Counted from the stretch's first letter, positions 21,101 through 28,324 are shown. The stretch: DNA of 64,000 nt from Flavobacterium sp. (GCF_027484205.1 NZ_JAIXUB010000001.1:1-64000), one strand, 5' to 3'. A program made the numbers and translations. Notes: generated from the letters alone by a model not told the origin.

Positions 21101-24100
21101 TAACAGTGTCTGTGAATAGTCCAATACAGTGTCAAGGTACAACAGCAACAGTTACTGCTACACCAAATACAGCTGGCACATACAATTATGTCTGGACAGT
21201 TCCTGCAGGTGTAACAAATCCTGGAAATGTTGCTTCCTTTACTACAACTACAGGCGGAAATTATAGTGTTGTTATTACAAGTACTTCTACAAGTGCAACA
21301 GCAAGTGGTTCAGGAATCGTTACCTTTAATCCAATTGTTACACCAACATTTACAGCAATTTCACCAATTTGTCAAAATAATGTTGCTCCAACATTGCCTT
21401 TAACTTCAAATAATGGAATATCTGGAACTTGGAATCCTGCGACAATTAATACAGCTATTGTAGGAACAACAACTTACACATTTACACCTAATACAACAAT
21501 TGTAGGTCAAGAATGTGCTATTCCAACGACTTTAAATATTACAATTGTAAACCCAACTGTTCCAACATTCACTCAGGTACTTCCTATTTGTTCTGGAACA
21601 ACTTTGAGTGCACTTCCTACAACATCTAATAATGGAGTTATTGGAACATGGAGTCCAGCTTTAAATAATAGTGCTACAACAACATATACTTTTACTCCAA
21701 ATAGTGGACTATGTGCTACTACAACTACGATGCAAATTCAAGTAAATGTTTGTGATTTGAATATATATGCATCGGCTGTTTGGATGCAAGATTGTACTAC
21801 AACTGGTGATGGTAAATTCTTTAATACCAATGGTGCAGGTACAGATTTAATAAATCCTGATGGAAGTAATTTTGCTATTAATTATGGTGTACACGTTCAA
21901 AACTCTGCTACATTATTATTAAGAGGTGCAGAAATCAAAACTCAAAAATCAGGTTCAAGTAATATTTGTGATGCAAGAATGAATTATCGAGTTTTCCCTA
22001 CATCGTCTACTCCAGGTGCTTTCACTCCATGGAATTTACCTTTCTATAGTGATTGTAATACAACATCTGGTGTCTTTAATGTTGGAGGTGGAACTTGTGT
22101 AACAGGTCAACAAAAATGGCAATGTGTTTCTCAAGCTGGATGTACTCCTCCATTAGATTTAACAACTTTTGCTCCCGGAAATTACACCATTCAAGTTTAT
22201 TATGATATAAATGGTAGTTTGACAACTACTACTGGATGTACTGATAATTTAGTTTTAAATAATGGTGGAAATTATTATGTAGCAAACTTCACAATTCAAG
22301 CACCAGCCACAGTATCAAGTACAAATCCAACCACATGTAGTGGAACAGATGGAACAGTTACAATTAGTAATTTAGCTGCAAATGCAACGTACTCAATCAC
22401 GTATTCTGATGATACAGTTGTCACTTCCCCAGCAAGTTACACATCGGATGCTTCAGGAAATATTGTAATTTCTGGCTTAAACTCTGGCGTATATACTAAC
22501 TTTAGTATGACAATAAATAATTGTACAACAAACTTAAGTAATCTAGTTATTCTAACAGATCCAGCTTTACCTTCTGTAAGTGTAAATAATTCAAGTATTT
22601 GTAGTACAGGAACTGCAACAGTAACTGCAACTCCTATCACATCTGGAACTTACAATTATTCTTGGACAGTACCAGCAACTGCAACTAATCCTGGAAATGT
22701 AAATTCATTTACAACACAAGTTGGTGGTTTATATAGCGTAATCATTACAAATACAACAACCAATTGTTCAAGTTCTTCAGCTAATGGAATTGTCACAATA
22801 CTTCCTGATGTAACAATGGAATTAGGTTCTGCTAATAATGTTCAAACAGTTTGTATAAACACACCAATTTCAAGTATTATTTATACTACAACAAATGGAG
22901 TAACAGATGTAACTTCAAGTGGTTTACCATCAGGTGTTACTGGCACATTTAATTCTGGAATTTATACTATAACAGGAATACCAACTGTTTCAGGAACTTA
23001 TAATTATTCTGTAACAACTTCTGGTGGTTGTGGTTCGGTTACATTAAATGGAACAATTACAGTTTCTCCAAATGTTACTATTAATTTAACTTCTGGAAGT
23101 TCAACTCAATCCGTTTGTGTTAATACTGCCATTGCTACTATTGAATATACTACAGCAAATGGAGCTACAAATGTTACTTCTTCAGGATTACCTTTAGGTG
23201 TAACAGGCACATTTAATTCTGGAATTTATACTATAACAGGAACGCCAACAATTTCAGGAACATATAATTACACAGTAACAACTTCTGGCGGATGCAGTTC
23301 GGTTACATTAAATGGAACAATTACAGTTTCTCCAAACGCAACTTTGAATTTAACCTCTGGAAATAATATTCAAAATATTTGTATTAACACTGCAATTGCT
23401 ACTATTGAATACACCGCAGGAAGTGGAGTTACAAATGTTACTTCTTCAGGTTTACCATCTGGAGTTACTGGCACATTTAATTCTGGAATTTATACTATAA
23501 CAGGGATAGCAACTGTTGCAGGAACTTATAATTATTCTGTAACAGCTTCAAGTGGTTGTAGTTCGGTTACATTGAATGGAACAATTACTGTTTCTCCAAA
23601 CGTTACTATGAATTTAACTTCTGGAAGTAGTATTCAATCTGTTTGTATTAACACTCCAATAACTACTATTGGATATACTACTGGAAATGGAGCTACAAAT
23701 GTTACTGCTTCGGGATTACCTTCTGGTGTAACAGGTGTGTATAATTCTGGAATATTTACAATTACAGGAACACCAACAGTTGCAGGAACTTATAATTACA
23801 CTGTAACAACTTCTGGTGGATGTAGTTCTGTAACTTTATCTGGTACAATCACGGTAAATTCTTTAACGCTTCCAATCTTTACATTTGGAACTGCTACAAC
23901 TATTTGTCAAAATGGTCCTGTTGAAATATTAGTAGGAACTTCATCAAATGGTTTCATAGGAACATGGAGTCCATCAGTAATTAGCAATACAACTAGTGGT
24001 ATTTATACCTTTACTCCAAATGCTGGTCAATGTGCTTCAACAACAACTTACACTGTAACTGTTCAAAGTGCATTTGATTTTGAATTTGAATCTGGTTGTA

Positions 24101-24597
24101 TTGGTGATAATTTTACCCTACAAGCTAATCCTATTGAAAATGGTTATGATGAAAATACAGCAACATATTCATGGGTTTACAACTCAAATGTTGTTGGTAC
24201 TGATGAATCTTTTGATGTAACTTCTTATTTACTTTCAACTTCGGTAAATGAAGCATTACCAATCACGTTCTATTTAACTATAACTAGAGCTGATGGATGT
24301 AGTACAACAAAACCTATTGATGTTACAAATGTTTATTGTGGAATTCAAAAAGGAATATCACCTAATAATGACACTTTAAACGATTCGTTTGATTTGACTT
24401 TATTAAATGTAGACAAACTTGAAATTTACAATAGATATGGTATGAAAGTTTATGCCAAATCAAACTATGTTGATGAATGGAAAGGTCAAAGTGACAAAGG
24501 TGATGATTTACCCGATGGAACTTACTATTATGTAATTCAATTCAAAAACAATCAACCAACAAAAACAGGTTGGATTTACATTAACAGAGAATACTAA
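15169..24597 (+). CDS. Giant T9SS type B adhesin with seven CUB and multiple FN3-like domains
   Basis: A 3142-residue secreted protein. Signal peptide 1-19. A jelly-roll 'choice-of-anchor/cleaved adhesin' domain spans about 22-215 (G-T-E-G-F-E-S-T ... D-R-W-L-L-D-N-V-R-V). Seven CUB domains, each opening V-C-G-G, begin near residues 311, 523, 744, 956, 1177, 1389 and 1601; each is followed by an FN3-like domain with the T-G-L-T-P motif. Then come a unique beta domain (about 1790-1970), Ig/PKD-like repeats and another unique domain (about 2195-2380). Four exact 88-residue repeats (2548-2899) follow, then the type B sorting domain (about 3058-3142: G-I-S-P-N-N-D, I-Y-N-R-Y-G-M, G-W-I-Y-I-N-R-E-Y). 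It is probably a cell-surface adhesin or glycan-binding protein. Confidence 0.9.
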   Translation: MKKIIFILTLLLSLNGFAQFPIPGTEGFESTTGPDVLPSTNWSLGTGNWAVFDNGVGLTQRWGINNGVASPPLVYAGTNAAYINRENIGLGNTSEDYLATPLVTVPANGQLRFFARTFSTGNTGTLYQVKVAPSTATQTNPAAYTTQLAEYNEDQLTLDMNGVQNAYNIYTEKVISFPASMIGTQVYVAFVMKYTQTTTGISGDRWLLDNVRVSEQCLNPTGLVATGVLFNQASLSWANPSGATSWEIEVIPATATPTGVGIVYNGTLPYVATGLTPNTAYKYYVRAICLDNIPSEWVGPTTFSTTTAPPVCGGNYLDPGGTGNYADNITAATGTTTICPVNATDLVTVTFTSFSTEGCCDFLSIYNGNSSSAPLIGTFSGTTSPGIITSTVPGGCLTFVFTTDGSVVSSGWVANVTCAPPPTCPKPTALATSAITSNSGTLAFTNNSSATNFEYLAVPCGSPAPTNGATGTVGIATTSNPIVITGLTPNTCYTLYVRAVCAGSDYSDWSVGVNITTLVAPPVCGGNFVDSGGITGNYANNADSVVTICPVNVGDVVTVTFTAFNTQANNDGLYIFNGNSITSPLISSGNPAGAVPGGLAGAFWGTVSPGTITSSSSDGCLTFRFRSNGTTTATGWASNVTCAPPVACPSPIALSSSNLLHNSVNLSWNEMGTATSWQILALPCGSPAPTAASIGFITASSNPFILTGLTPLTCYDIYIRSNCSTSTSTWSGPRTITTLVAPPVCGGTFLDPGGTGNYANNITATTGTTVICPVNATDLVTVTFTSFSTEGCCDFLSIYNGSSSSAPLIGTFGGTNSPGIITSTVPGGCLTFVFTTDSSVVSSGWVANVTCAPPPTCPKPTALATSAITSNSGTLAFTNNSSATNFEYLAVPCGSPAPTNGATGTVGTGTTSNPIVITGLTPNTCYTLYVRAVCDGSDYSDWSVGVNITTQVAPPVCGGNFVDSGGITGNYVNNADSVVTICPVNVGDVVTVTFTAFNTQANNDGLYIFNGNSITSPLISSGNPAGAVPGGLAGSFWGTVSPGTITSSSPDGCLTFRFRSNGTTTSTGWMSNVTCAPPVACPSPIALSSSNVLHNSVNLSWNEMGTATSWQILALPCGSPAPTAASTGFTNASSNPFVLTGLTPLTCYDIYIRSNCSTSTSTWTGPRTITTLVAPPVCGGTFLDPGGTGNYANSITAATGTTVICPVNATDLVTVTFTSFSTEGCCDFLSIYNGSSSSAPLIGTFGGTNSPGEITSTVPGGCLTFVFTTDSSVVSSGWVANVTCAPPPTCPRPTALVASATTSNSTTVSFTNNSTATSFEYIALPCGSPAPTNGTTGTSGIAFGTNPIVITGLTPATCYTIYVRAICAGNDNSNWSVGINVTTLVAPPVCGGTFLDPGGIGNYANNITAATGTTVICPTNATDLVTVTFTSFSTEGCCDFLSIYDGNSTSAPLIGTFGGTNSPGEITSSAPGGCLTFVFTTDGSVVSSGWVANIVCAPAPTCPRPTALSFSTTTSNSTTLSFTNNSTATNFEYIALPCGSPAPTNGATGTSGIAATTNPILITGLTPNTCYTVYVRAVCAGNDFSNWSVGANVTTQLAPPVCGGNYFDPGLLSNYSNNSNIATLICPTNTGDKVTITFTSFSTEEGFDVLSVYNGNSASAPLIGSFSGTTLPDSITSSAANGCLYFVFISNGTNVSSGWSSNITCAPPVSCPKPLGFTSTPVITDSTQLNWIEAGSATSWQILVQPCGTPNPTASSTGWITVSSSPYTITGLTPNCCNEYFIRSVCGGSATSDWTRVYNNEDGAYIVWADGPGNTLIGTYPGGTVTATFTGTGNTPTINPIGNPVNLDTSGTTTFETFGPTSNPPSQDLTFTFSTPVIISRYTMADIDLGDFGWNDTFNFVGVTFTSTTSANLLTTTTGAVATSDVSGNGEYGNWFMSTTPVTSFSLDYSVTNNLTHAYLSYAMKVFIPCPPITPPSLTVSVNSPIQCQGTTATVTATPNTAGTYNYVWTVPAGVTNPGNVASFTTTTGGNYSVVITSTSTSATASGSGIVTFNPIVTPTFTAISPICQNNVAPTLPLTSNNGISGTWNPATINTAIVGTTTYTFTPNTTIVGQECAIPTTLNITIVNPTVPTFTQVLPICSGTTLSALPTTSNNGVIGTWSPALNNSATTTYTFTPNSGLCATTTTMQIQVNVCDLNIYASAVWMQDCTTTGDGKFFNTNGAGTDLINPDGSNFAINYGVHVQNSATLLLRGAEIKTQKSGSSNICDARMNYRVFPTSSTPGAFTPWNLPFYSDCNTTSGVFNVGGGTCVTGQQKWQCVSQAGCTPPLDLTTFAPGNYTIQVYYDINGSLTTTTGCTDNLVLNNGGNYYVANFTIQAPATVSSTNPTTCSGTDGTVTISNLAANATYSITYSDDTVVTSPASYTSDASGNIVISGLNSGVYTNFSMTINNCTTNLSNLVILTDPALPSVSVNNSSICSTGTATVTATPITSGTYNYSWTVPATATNPGNVNSFTTQVGGLYSVIITNTTTNCSSSSANGIVTILPDVTMELGSANNVQTVCINTPISSIIYTTTNGVTDVTSSGLPSGVTGTFNSGIYTITGIPTVSGTYNYSVTTSGGCGSVTLNGTITVSPNVTINLTSGSSTQSVCVNTAIATIEYTTANGATNVTSSGLPLGVTGTFNSGIYTITGTPTISGTYNYTVTTSGGCSSVTLNGTITVSPNATLNLTSGNNIQNICINTAIATIEYTAGSGVTNVTSSGLPSGVTGTFNSGIYTITGIATVAGTYNYSVTASSGCSSVTLNGTITVSPNVTMNLTSGSSIQSVCINTPITTIGYTTGNGATNVTASGLPSGVTGVYNSGIFTITGTPTVAGTYNYTVTTSGGCSSVTLSGTITVNSLTLPIFTFGTATTICQNGPVEILVGTSSNGFIGTWSPSVISNTTSGIYTFTPNAGQCASTTTYTVTVQSAFDFEFESGCIGDNFTLQANPIENGYDENTATYSWVYNSNVVGTDESFDVTSYLLSTSVNEALPITFYLTITRADGCSTTKPIDVTNVYCGIQKGISPNNDTLNDSFDLTLLNVDKLEIYNRYGMKVYAKSNYVDEWKGQSDKGDDLPDGTYYYVIQFKNNQPTKTGWIYINREY
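16099..18696 (+). repeat. 1299-bp in-frame tandem duplication (CUB-FN3-CUB-FN3 unit)
   Basis: The V-C-G-G codons of CUB1, CUB3 and CUB5 lie at 16099, 17398 and 18697, spaced exactly 1299 bases (433 codons). CUB2 and CUB4 at 16735 and 18034 have the same spacing. Long stretches of the two copies are identical or nearly so at DNA level, including the GGAAATCCTGCAGGAGCAGT block. Copy number may be unstable and short-read assemblies may collapse it. Confidence 0.85.
22810..23865 (+). repeat. 264-bp tandem repeat, four copies, in the giant adhesin
   Basis: Units start at 22810, 23074, 23338 and 23602, all 264 bases (88 codons) apart. Each codes for V-T-x-x-L-x-S-G opening, S-G-L-P-S-G-V-T-G middle and G-T-I-T-V-S-P-N end. 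They are probably Ig-like stalk domains that extend the adhesin from the surface. Confidence 0.85.
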
Positions 24598-24608
24598 AAT
24601 AAAGTAAG

Positions 24609-24638
24609 AAAGCTTCCGAGAAATCGGGAGCTTTTTTT
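24609..24638. terminator. Bidirectional terminator between convergent genes
   Basis: AGCTTCCGA (24611-24619) pairs with TCGGGAGCT (24624-24632) with one G-T pair. A T run follows on the plus strand, and A/T-rich sequence on the other side can serve the minus-strand DUF1801 gene, whose stop lies at 24637. Confidence 0.8.
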
Positions 24639-24981
24639 ATAATGATTTTGCTTCATTAATTACAGCTCTTAAAATAGTATCTGGAATAGAATCTAAATTA
24701 TAATAGCGTAATGATTTTACTGTATTTCTGTTTTCTCCAATTAAATATTCCTGATTGTGTTTTAATTGAAAACCTTTTGCAAAACCAATATCAACAAAAC
24801 CTTTTTTCTTATTTGGAGCTAGATAACAAAATGGTTTCTTGTTCCAATAAAAATAAGGAATACCCCATTTAAAAAGTAGTTCAGTCGATGGTAATTCTTG
24901 CTCAACGACACTGATTACATAAAATAAAATTCCCTGAAATTCAGGCGATTGTTTCAGTATATATTCCTCTGTTGGTTTCAT
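24637..24981 (-). CDS. DUF1801 family protein (YdhG-like)
   Basis: A 114-residue soluble protein matching the DUF1801/YdhG pattern: an N-terminal helix pair (I-L-K-Q-S-P-E-F-Q), E-L-L-F-K-W-G-I-P-Y-F-Y-W, then L-A-P-N-K-K-K-G-F-V-D-I-G-F and a C-terminal helix. The family is structurally related to frataxin-like/iron-chaperone folds; its cellular role is unsettled. It is single-gene, divergent from the 25058 unit. A minus-strand promoter (TTG 25013-25015, TATTTTTG 24986-24993) lies so close to the ATG that the mRNA may be nearly leaderless. Confidence 0.8.
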   Translation of the reverse strand: MKPTEEYILKQSPEFQGILFYVISVVEQELPSTELLFKWGIPYFYWNKKPFCYLAPNKKKGFVDIGFAKGFQLKHNQEYLIGENRNTVKSLRYYNLDSIPDTILRAVINEAKSL

Positions 24982-24985
24982 TTTA

Positions 24986-25015
24986 CAAAAATAATTTAAA
25001 AAACATTTGGTGCAA
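24986..25015 (-). promoter_or_regulatory. Putative minus-strand promoter of the DUF1801 gene
   Basis: On the minus strand TTG (25015-25013) lies 19 bases before TATTTTTG (24993-24986), matching the Bacteroidota -33/-7 pattern. The start codon at 24981 is only 4 bases past the -7 box, so transcription would begin at or beside the ATG. Confidence 0.45.
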
Positions 25016-25049
25016 TGATAAAAATATATTTACTTTGTATTTCAAAGAA
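25006..25049 (+). promoter_or_regulatory. Promoter and palindromic operator of the 25058-26658 unit
   Basis: TTTG at 25006-25009 and TTACTTTG at 25030-25037 resemble a Bacteroidota promoter with a 20-base spacer. Overlapping the -7 box is the palindrome TACTTTG-TATTT-CAAAGAA (25031-25049), ending 8 bases before the ATG. The same palindrome, more perfect, lies at 26678-26696. The likely ligand is the winged-helix protein encoded at 26362-26658. Confidence 0.6.
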
Positions 25050-25057
25050 CTTTAAAA

Positions 25058-25690
25058 ATGGAAGAAAAAGATTATTTAAAGGATATAAAAGATATCAAAC
25101 AAATGATGTCACAATCATCACAGTTTTTATCTTTAAGCGGTTTATCAGGAATATTAGCAGGAGTTTATGCATTGATTGGAGCTTATTTTGCCAATGTATT
25201 GTTTACAAATTTTGATAAAAGCAAAATTGTCATTGGTAAAACATATTACTATCCTTCAAATGAAGATATAACGTTGCAATTATTATTTATAGCTTTTCTA
25301 GTAATTACTTTTTCTATAATTACTGGTGTCATTTTAAGTCATTTGAAAGCAAAAAAGCGAGGAGAAAAATTGTGGAATGTTTCTGCTAAAAAACTACTAG
25401 TAAACTTTGGTATTCCATTAATAACTGGAGGCATATTTGCACTTTTATTGGTTAAAAAAGAATACTATGAATTAATCGCTCCTACGACTTTGCTTTTTTA
25501 TGGTCTTGGATGCATCAACGCAAGTAAAAATACCTTTAGAGACGTTCGTTATCTTGGAATTACATTAGTACTTATTGGATTAATTTCAACATATAATGAT
25601 GGTTATGGTTTATTATTTTGGACACTAGGGTTTGGAGTTTGCCATATTCTTTACGGAAGTATTATGTATTTTAAATATGATAGAAATTAA
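25058..25690 (+). CDS. Multi-pass membrane protein of unknown function
   Basis: A 210-residue protein with about six hydrophobic helices (near 27-50, 74-96, 112-132, 137-152, 163-178 and 184-205). An acidic/lysine N-terminus (M-E-E-K-D-Y-L-K-D-I-K-D-I-K) precedes the first helix. Similar proteins sit beside winged-helix regulators in many Bacteroidota, but no activity is known to me. It is first in a unit with the YiiX-like gene (5 bases downstream) and the winged-helix gene. The ATG at 25058 follows closely behind a palindromic operator. Confidence 0.7.
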   Translation: MEEKDYLKDIKDIKQMMSQSSQFLSLSGLSGILAGVYALIGAYFANVLFTNFDKSKIVIGKTYYYPSNEDITLQLLFIAFLVITFSIITGVILSHLKAKKRGEKLWNVSAKKLLVNFGIPLITGGIFALLLVKKEYYELIAPTTLLFYGLGCINASKNTFRDVRYLGITLVLIGLISTYNDGYGLLFWTLGFGVCHILYGSIMYFKYDRN

Positions 25691-25695
25691 AATCT

Positions 25696-26358
25696 ATGAA
25701 AAAGTCAATAAAAATAATCATAATCTCATTGGTGTGTTTTCTAACACTATTGTTTTCTGTTGGTGCAAATAGTGTGTCAGAAAACGGAAAGTTTTGGAAA
25801 ACAAAATCACAACAATCATTTAATGATGGTGATATTATATTTCAATCTTCACAATCAGAGCAATGTGAAGCTGTTAGAATTGCAACCAACTCAAAATTCT
25901 CCCATTGTGGCATTATATTTAATGAAAATGGAAAATGCTATGTTTATGAAGCAATTCAACCTGTAAAAAAGACATTATTGAATGATTGGATTAGCCATGG
26001 AATCGATAAAAAATATCTTGTTATGCGTTTAAAAGATTCTACTCTTTTAGATAAATCTTCTTTAGAAAAGATGAAATCCTATGGAAAAAACTTATTTAAT
26101 AAAGATTATGATATTTATTTTCAATGGTCTGACGAAAACATTTACTGTTCAGAGTATGTTTGGAAAATTTATAAAAATGGTGCCAATATTGAACTGTGCA
26201 ATTTAGAAAAATTAAAGTCTTTCAATTTAGATGATAATCGCGTAAAAGCAATTTTGAAGGAACGCTATGGTCAAAACATTCCTTTGAATGAAAACGTTGT
26301 TGCTCCATCACAGTTGGCTAATTCTAACAAGTTAATAACTATATTTGACAATTATTAA
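25696..26358 (+). CDS. YiiX/YebB-like permuted NlpC/P60 cysteine peptidase
   Basis: A 220-residue exported protein with an N-terminal signal/anchor (about residues 5-24). It opens with D-G-D-I-I-F-Q, as in circularly permuted NlpC/P60 enzymes. The likely catalytic set is His70 (F-S-H-C-G-I-I), Glu85 (V-Y-E-A) and Cys151 (I-Y-C-S-E-Y-V). The family acts on amide or ester bonds in cell-wall peptides or lipids; the substrate here is unknown. It lies 5 bases after the membrane protein and 3 bases before the winged-helix gene. All three core residues are present, so it should be active. Confidence 0.82.
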   Translation: MKKSIKIIIISLVCFLTLLFSVGANSVSENGKFWKTKSQQSFNDGDIIFQSSQSEQCEAVRIATNSKFSHCGIIFNENGKCYVYEAIQPVKKTLLNDWISHGIDKKYLVMRLKDSTLLDKSSLEKMKSYGKNLFNKDYDIYFQWSDENIYCSEYVWKIYKNGANIELCNLEKLKSFNLDDNRVKAILKERYGQNIPLNENVVAPSQLANSNKLITIFDNY

Positions 26359-26361
26359 AAT

Positions 26362-26658
26362 TTGAAAACCATAATACAAAATATCAACAAGGCCTTTGAT
26401 CACCGAATTCGTTTGGGGATCATGTCGGTATTGATGGTCAACGAAAGTGCCGATTTTAATATGCTTAAAGAACTATTAGGAGTAACTGATGGAAACCTTG
26501 CCTCTCATACTAAAGCATTAGAATCTGAAAACTATATTGCTATTGAAAAACAGTTTATCGGAAAAAAACCTAATACTAAATACATTGCAACCAAAGAAGG
26601 AAAAAAAGCGTTCAAAGATCATATTGATGCGCTTGAAAAATTAATATCAAAAAGCTAA
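26362..26658 (+). CDS. Winged-helix transcriptional regulator, TTG start
   Basis: A 98-residue single-domain winged-helix protein of the ArsR/MarR-like 'HTH_34' type: F-D-H-R-I-R-L-G-I-M-S-V-L, D-F-N-M-L-K-E-L-L-G-V-T-D-G-N-L-A-S-H (recognition helix), then the wing K-P-N-T-K-Y-I-A-T-K-E-G-K-K-A-F. The start is TTG at 26362, 3 bases after the upstream stop; the first internal ATG (26422) would cut into the DNA-binding domain. It is last in its unit and lies between two copies of a 19-bp palindrome, one before its own unit and one before the next. Autoregulation plus control of the neighbour is likely. Confidence 0.82.
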   Translation: MKTIIQNINKAFDHRIRLGIMSVLMVNESADFNMLKELLGVTDGNLASHTKALESENYIAIEKQFIGKKPNTKYIATKEGKKAFKDHIDALEKLISKS

Positions 26659-26677
26659 AACTATTTTTTTATCCAAA

Positions 26678-26696
26678 TACTTTGGAATACAAAGTA
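26678..26696 (+). promoter_or_regulatory. Perfect palindromic operator before the DUF2809-MpaB-COQ4 unit
   Basis: TACTTTG-GAATA-CAAAGTA has 7-base arms that are exactly complementary. It ends 11 bases before the ATG at 26708, and is followed by CTTTTAAAAA as at 25050-25057. Its left arm also resembles a -7 box. This matches the palindrome at 25031-25049, so both units probably share the winged-helix regulator encoded between them. Confidence 0.65.
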
Positions 26697-26707
26697 CTTT
26701 TAAAAAT

Positions 26708-27082
26708 ATGAAGAATATAAATATAAAATTTCTAATCATCAGTTGTTGCATCTTAATAATAGAAATATTGATTGCTATTTATGCTAAAGATGATTTCATT
26801 CGACCAATATTTGGTGACTATCTAGCATCAATTCTAGTATTTTACTTATTGGCAACATTTCTAAAAACAGATTTGAATAAAATTGCAATCCTATCATTAT
26901 TAATAAGCTATATGATTGAATTTTTACAATATATCAACATTCTGGAACTTCTTCATTTAGATAAAATCAAATTCCTAAACATCTTACTCGGAAACTCTTT
27001 TTCATGGACTGATATGATAGCTTATACTCTAGGAATTCTAACCATTCTTCTAATTCACAATCCTAATAAAATTAAATCATGA
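26708..27082 (+). CDS. DUF2809 family membrane protein
   Basis: A 124-residue protein with four hydrophobic helices. It has the DUF2809 signature: F-G-D-Y-L-A-S-I-L-V-F-Y after helix 1, E-F-L-Q-Y-I-N-I-L-E in the middle and S-W-T-D-M-I-A-Y-T-L-G near the end. The function of this family is not known. Its TGA stop overlaps the ATG of the next gene by 4 bases (ATGA). It is first in a six-gene unit headed by the palindromic operator. Confidence 0.8.
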   Translation: MKNINIKFLIISCCILIIEILIAIYAKDDFIRPIFGDYLASILVFYLLATFLKTDLNKIAILSLLISYMIEFLQYINILELLHLDKIKFLNILLGNSFSWTDMIAYTLGILTILLIHNPNKIKS

Positions 27083-27846
27083 GCTATTTTGTTGACGAGA
27101 AATCGATTGTTAGAGAAATCTGGAAAAATACAGATGTAGTTCTGTTAATTTTTGCGGGTTCAGCAGCCGAATTTGCTTTAAACAAAGCAGTAGATTGGTT
27201 GTACTTTACGGGTAAAATTCCAGCAAATCCGTTGGAACGATTATTTTCAACTGTTGAATATGCTCAGAAGATTGTTTTTTCTGAAAATGATTTGGCTTTA
27301 GCTACCATTGATTCAATAACTCAAATTCATCAAGGAGTTGAAAAAAGTCGCGGTAAATCCATTCCAGATTGGGCTTATAGAGATGTACTTTATATGCTTA
27401 TAGATTATTCGATTCGCTCGTTTGAATTATTAGAAAGAAAATTACAAATCACTGAAAAGGAGGAAATTTTTGATGTTTTCTATCGATTAGGATCAAGAAT
27501 GGACTTGAAAGACTTACCAACTACTTTCAACGAATGGATTGTTGACAGAAACGTACATTTAGAAAACGATTTACAAAAAGGAAAATTCACTATTCATTTA
27601 TTTCAACAATACAAAAAACATTTAGGAAGTTTTCGCTATTTCATTTTGATTCAAATCCAACAAATATTAGTTCCGAAGGTTGTCCACGTCCAACTTTTTC
27701 AAACTTCTAATTTCCCAACAATTACAATCCTAAAACTTTATAAATCAAGCAAAAAAATAAGATTAGACCATTTAATAAAATCTATAATCCTACCAAAGCA
27801 ACATAAAGAAAACCTTATCAAGATTGGAAAATTTGAAAAAACATAA
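27079..27846 (+). CDS. MpaB-type oxygenase family protein (DUF2236)
   Basis: A 255-residue protein with the DUF2236/MpaB opening: I-W-K-N-T-D-V-V-L-L-I-F-A-G-S-A-A-E-F-A-L, then L-E-R-L-F-S-T-V-E-Y-A-Q-K-I-V-F. The family includes fungal MpaB, which cleaves a prenyl side chain, and the latex-clearing rubber oxygenase Lcp; characterised members are haem enzymes acting on unsaturated lipids. The length is at the short end but both ends look intact. It overlaps the DUF2809 gene by ATGA and is followed 20 bases later by a COQ4-like gene. A lipid or isoprenoid substrate is suggested; the actual substrate is unknown. Confidence 0.8.
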   Translation: MSYFVDEKSIVREIWKNTDVVLLIFAGSAAEFALNKAVDWLYFTGKIPANPLERLFSTVEYAQKIVFSENDLALATIDSITQIHQGVEKSRGKSIPDWAYRDVLYMLIDYSIRSFELLERKLQITEKEEIFDVFYRLGSRMDLKDLPTTFNEWIVDRNVHLENDLQKGKFTIHLFQQYKKHLGSFRYFILIQIQQILVPKVVHVQLFQTSNFPTITILKLYKSSKKIRLDHLIKSIILPKQHKENLIKIGKFEKT

Positions 27847-27866
27847 AACTATTTATTATACAAAAA

Positions 27867-28322
27867 ATGAAAGATTTACTAATTGAAAAAATGTACGAAT
27901 TAACCAAAAAACCTTATCAAAAATTCATCAAAAAAGGAATTGCTTGGAATGTAACCCCAAAAGAATTAATCACTTATAAAGAAGATAGTTTAGGATTTCA
28001 TTTGGGTTGTTTTCTACTAAAATACAATTTTGAAATGCAACCAAAACTAGAAGATCATGATGTAATTCATGTACTTACAAATACTGGAGTTACTGTTGTA
28101 GATGAAATTGCAATGCAATACTTTTTATTGGGAAATGGTAAAAAAAGTGCCTACTTATTTATGGTAATCTGCATTGGAACTGTCTTCTATCCTACTCATA
28201 TGAAACACTTTATTCACAATTACAAACGCGGCAAAGATGCACATCAATTTCATGATTTAAATTTTTATAAAATGTTATCCATTCCTGTTAAAACAATTCA
28301 ATCAACCTTTAATATTAAGTAA
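27867..28322 (+). CDS. COQ4-like protein with intact zinc-binding motif
   Basis: A 151-residue protein resembling the COQ4 family. The diagnostic HDxxH-x11-E motif is complete: His64, Asp65, His68 and Glu80 (E-D-H-D-V-I-H-V-L-T-N-T-G-V then V-D-E). COQ4 acts in ubiquinone synthesis in mitochondria and some proteobacteria. Bacteroidota normally make menaquinone only, so a different ring or lipid substrate is likely. It sits between an MpaB-type oxygenase gene and a DUF1361 membrane-protein gene (2-base gap), in a unit that also encodes a B12/radical SAM enzyme. Confidence 0.75.
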   Translation: MKDLLIEKMYELTKKPYQKFIKKGIAWNVTPKELITYKEDSLGFHLGCFLLKYNFEMQPKLEDHDVIHVLTNTGVTVVDEIAMQYFLLGNGKKSAYLFMVICIGTVFYPTHMKHFIHNYKRGKDAHQFHDLNFYKMLSIPVKTIQSTFNIK

Positions 28323-28324
28323 CT

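Noticed and set aside
16099..23865. CRISPR-like regular repeats
   Set aside because: The periodicity is in-frame protein domain repetition with no short repeat/spacer alternation and no cas genes.
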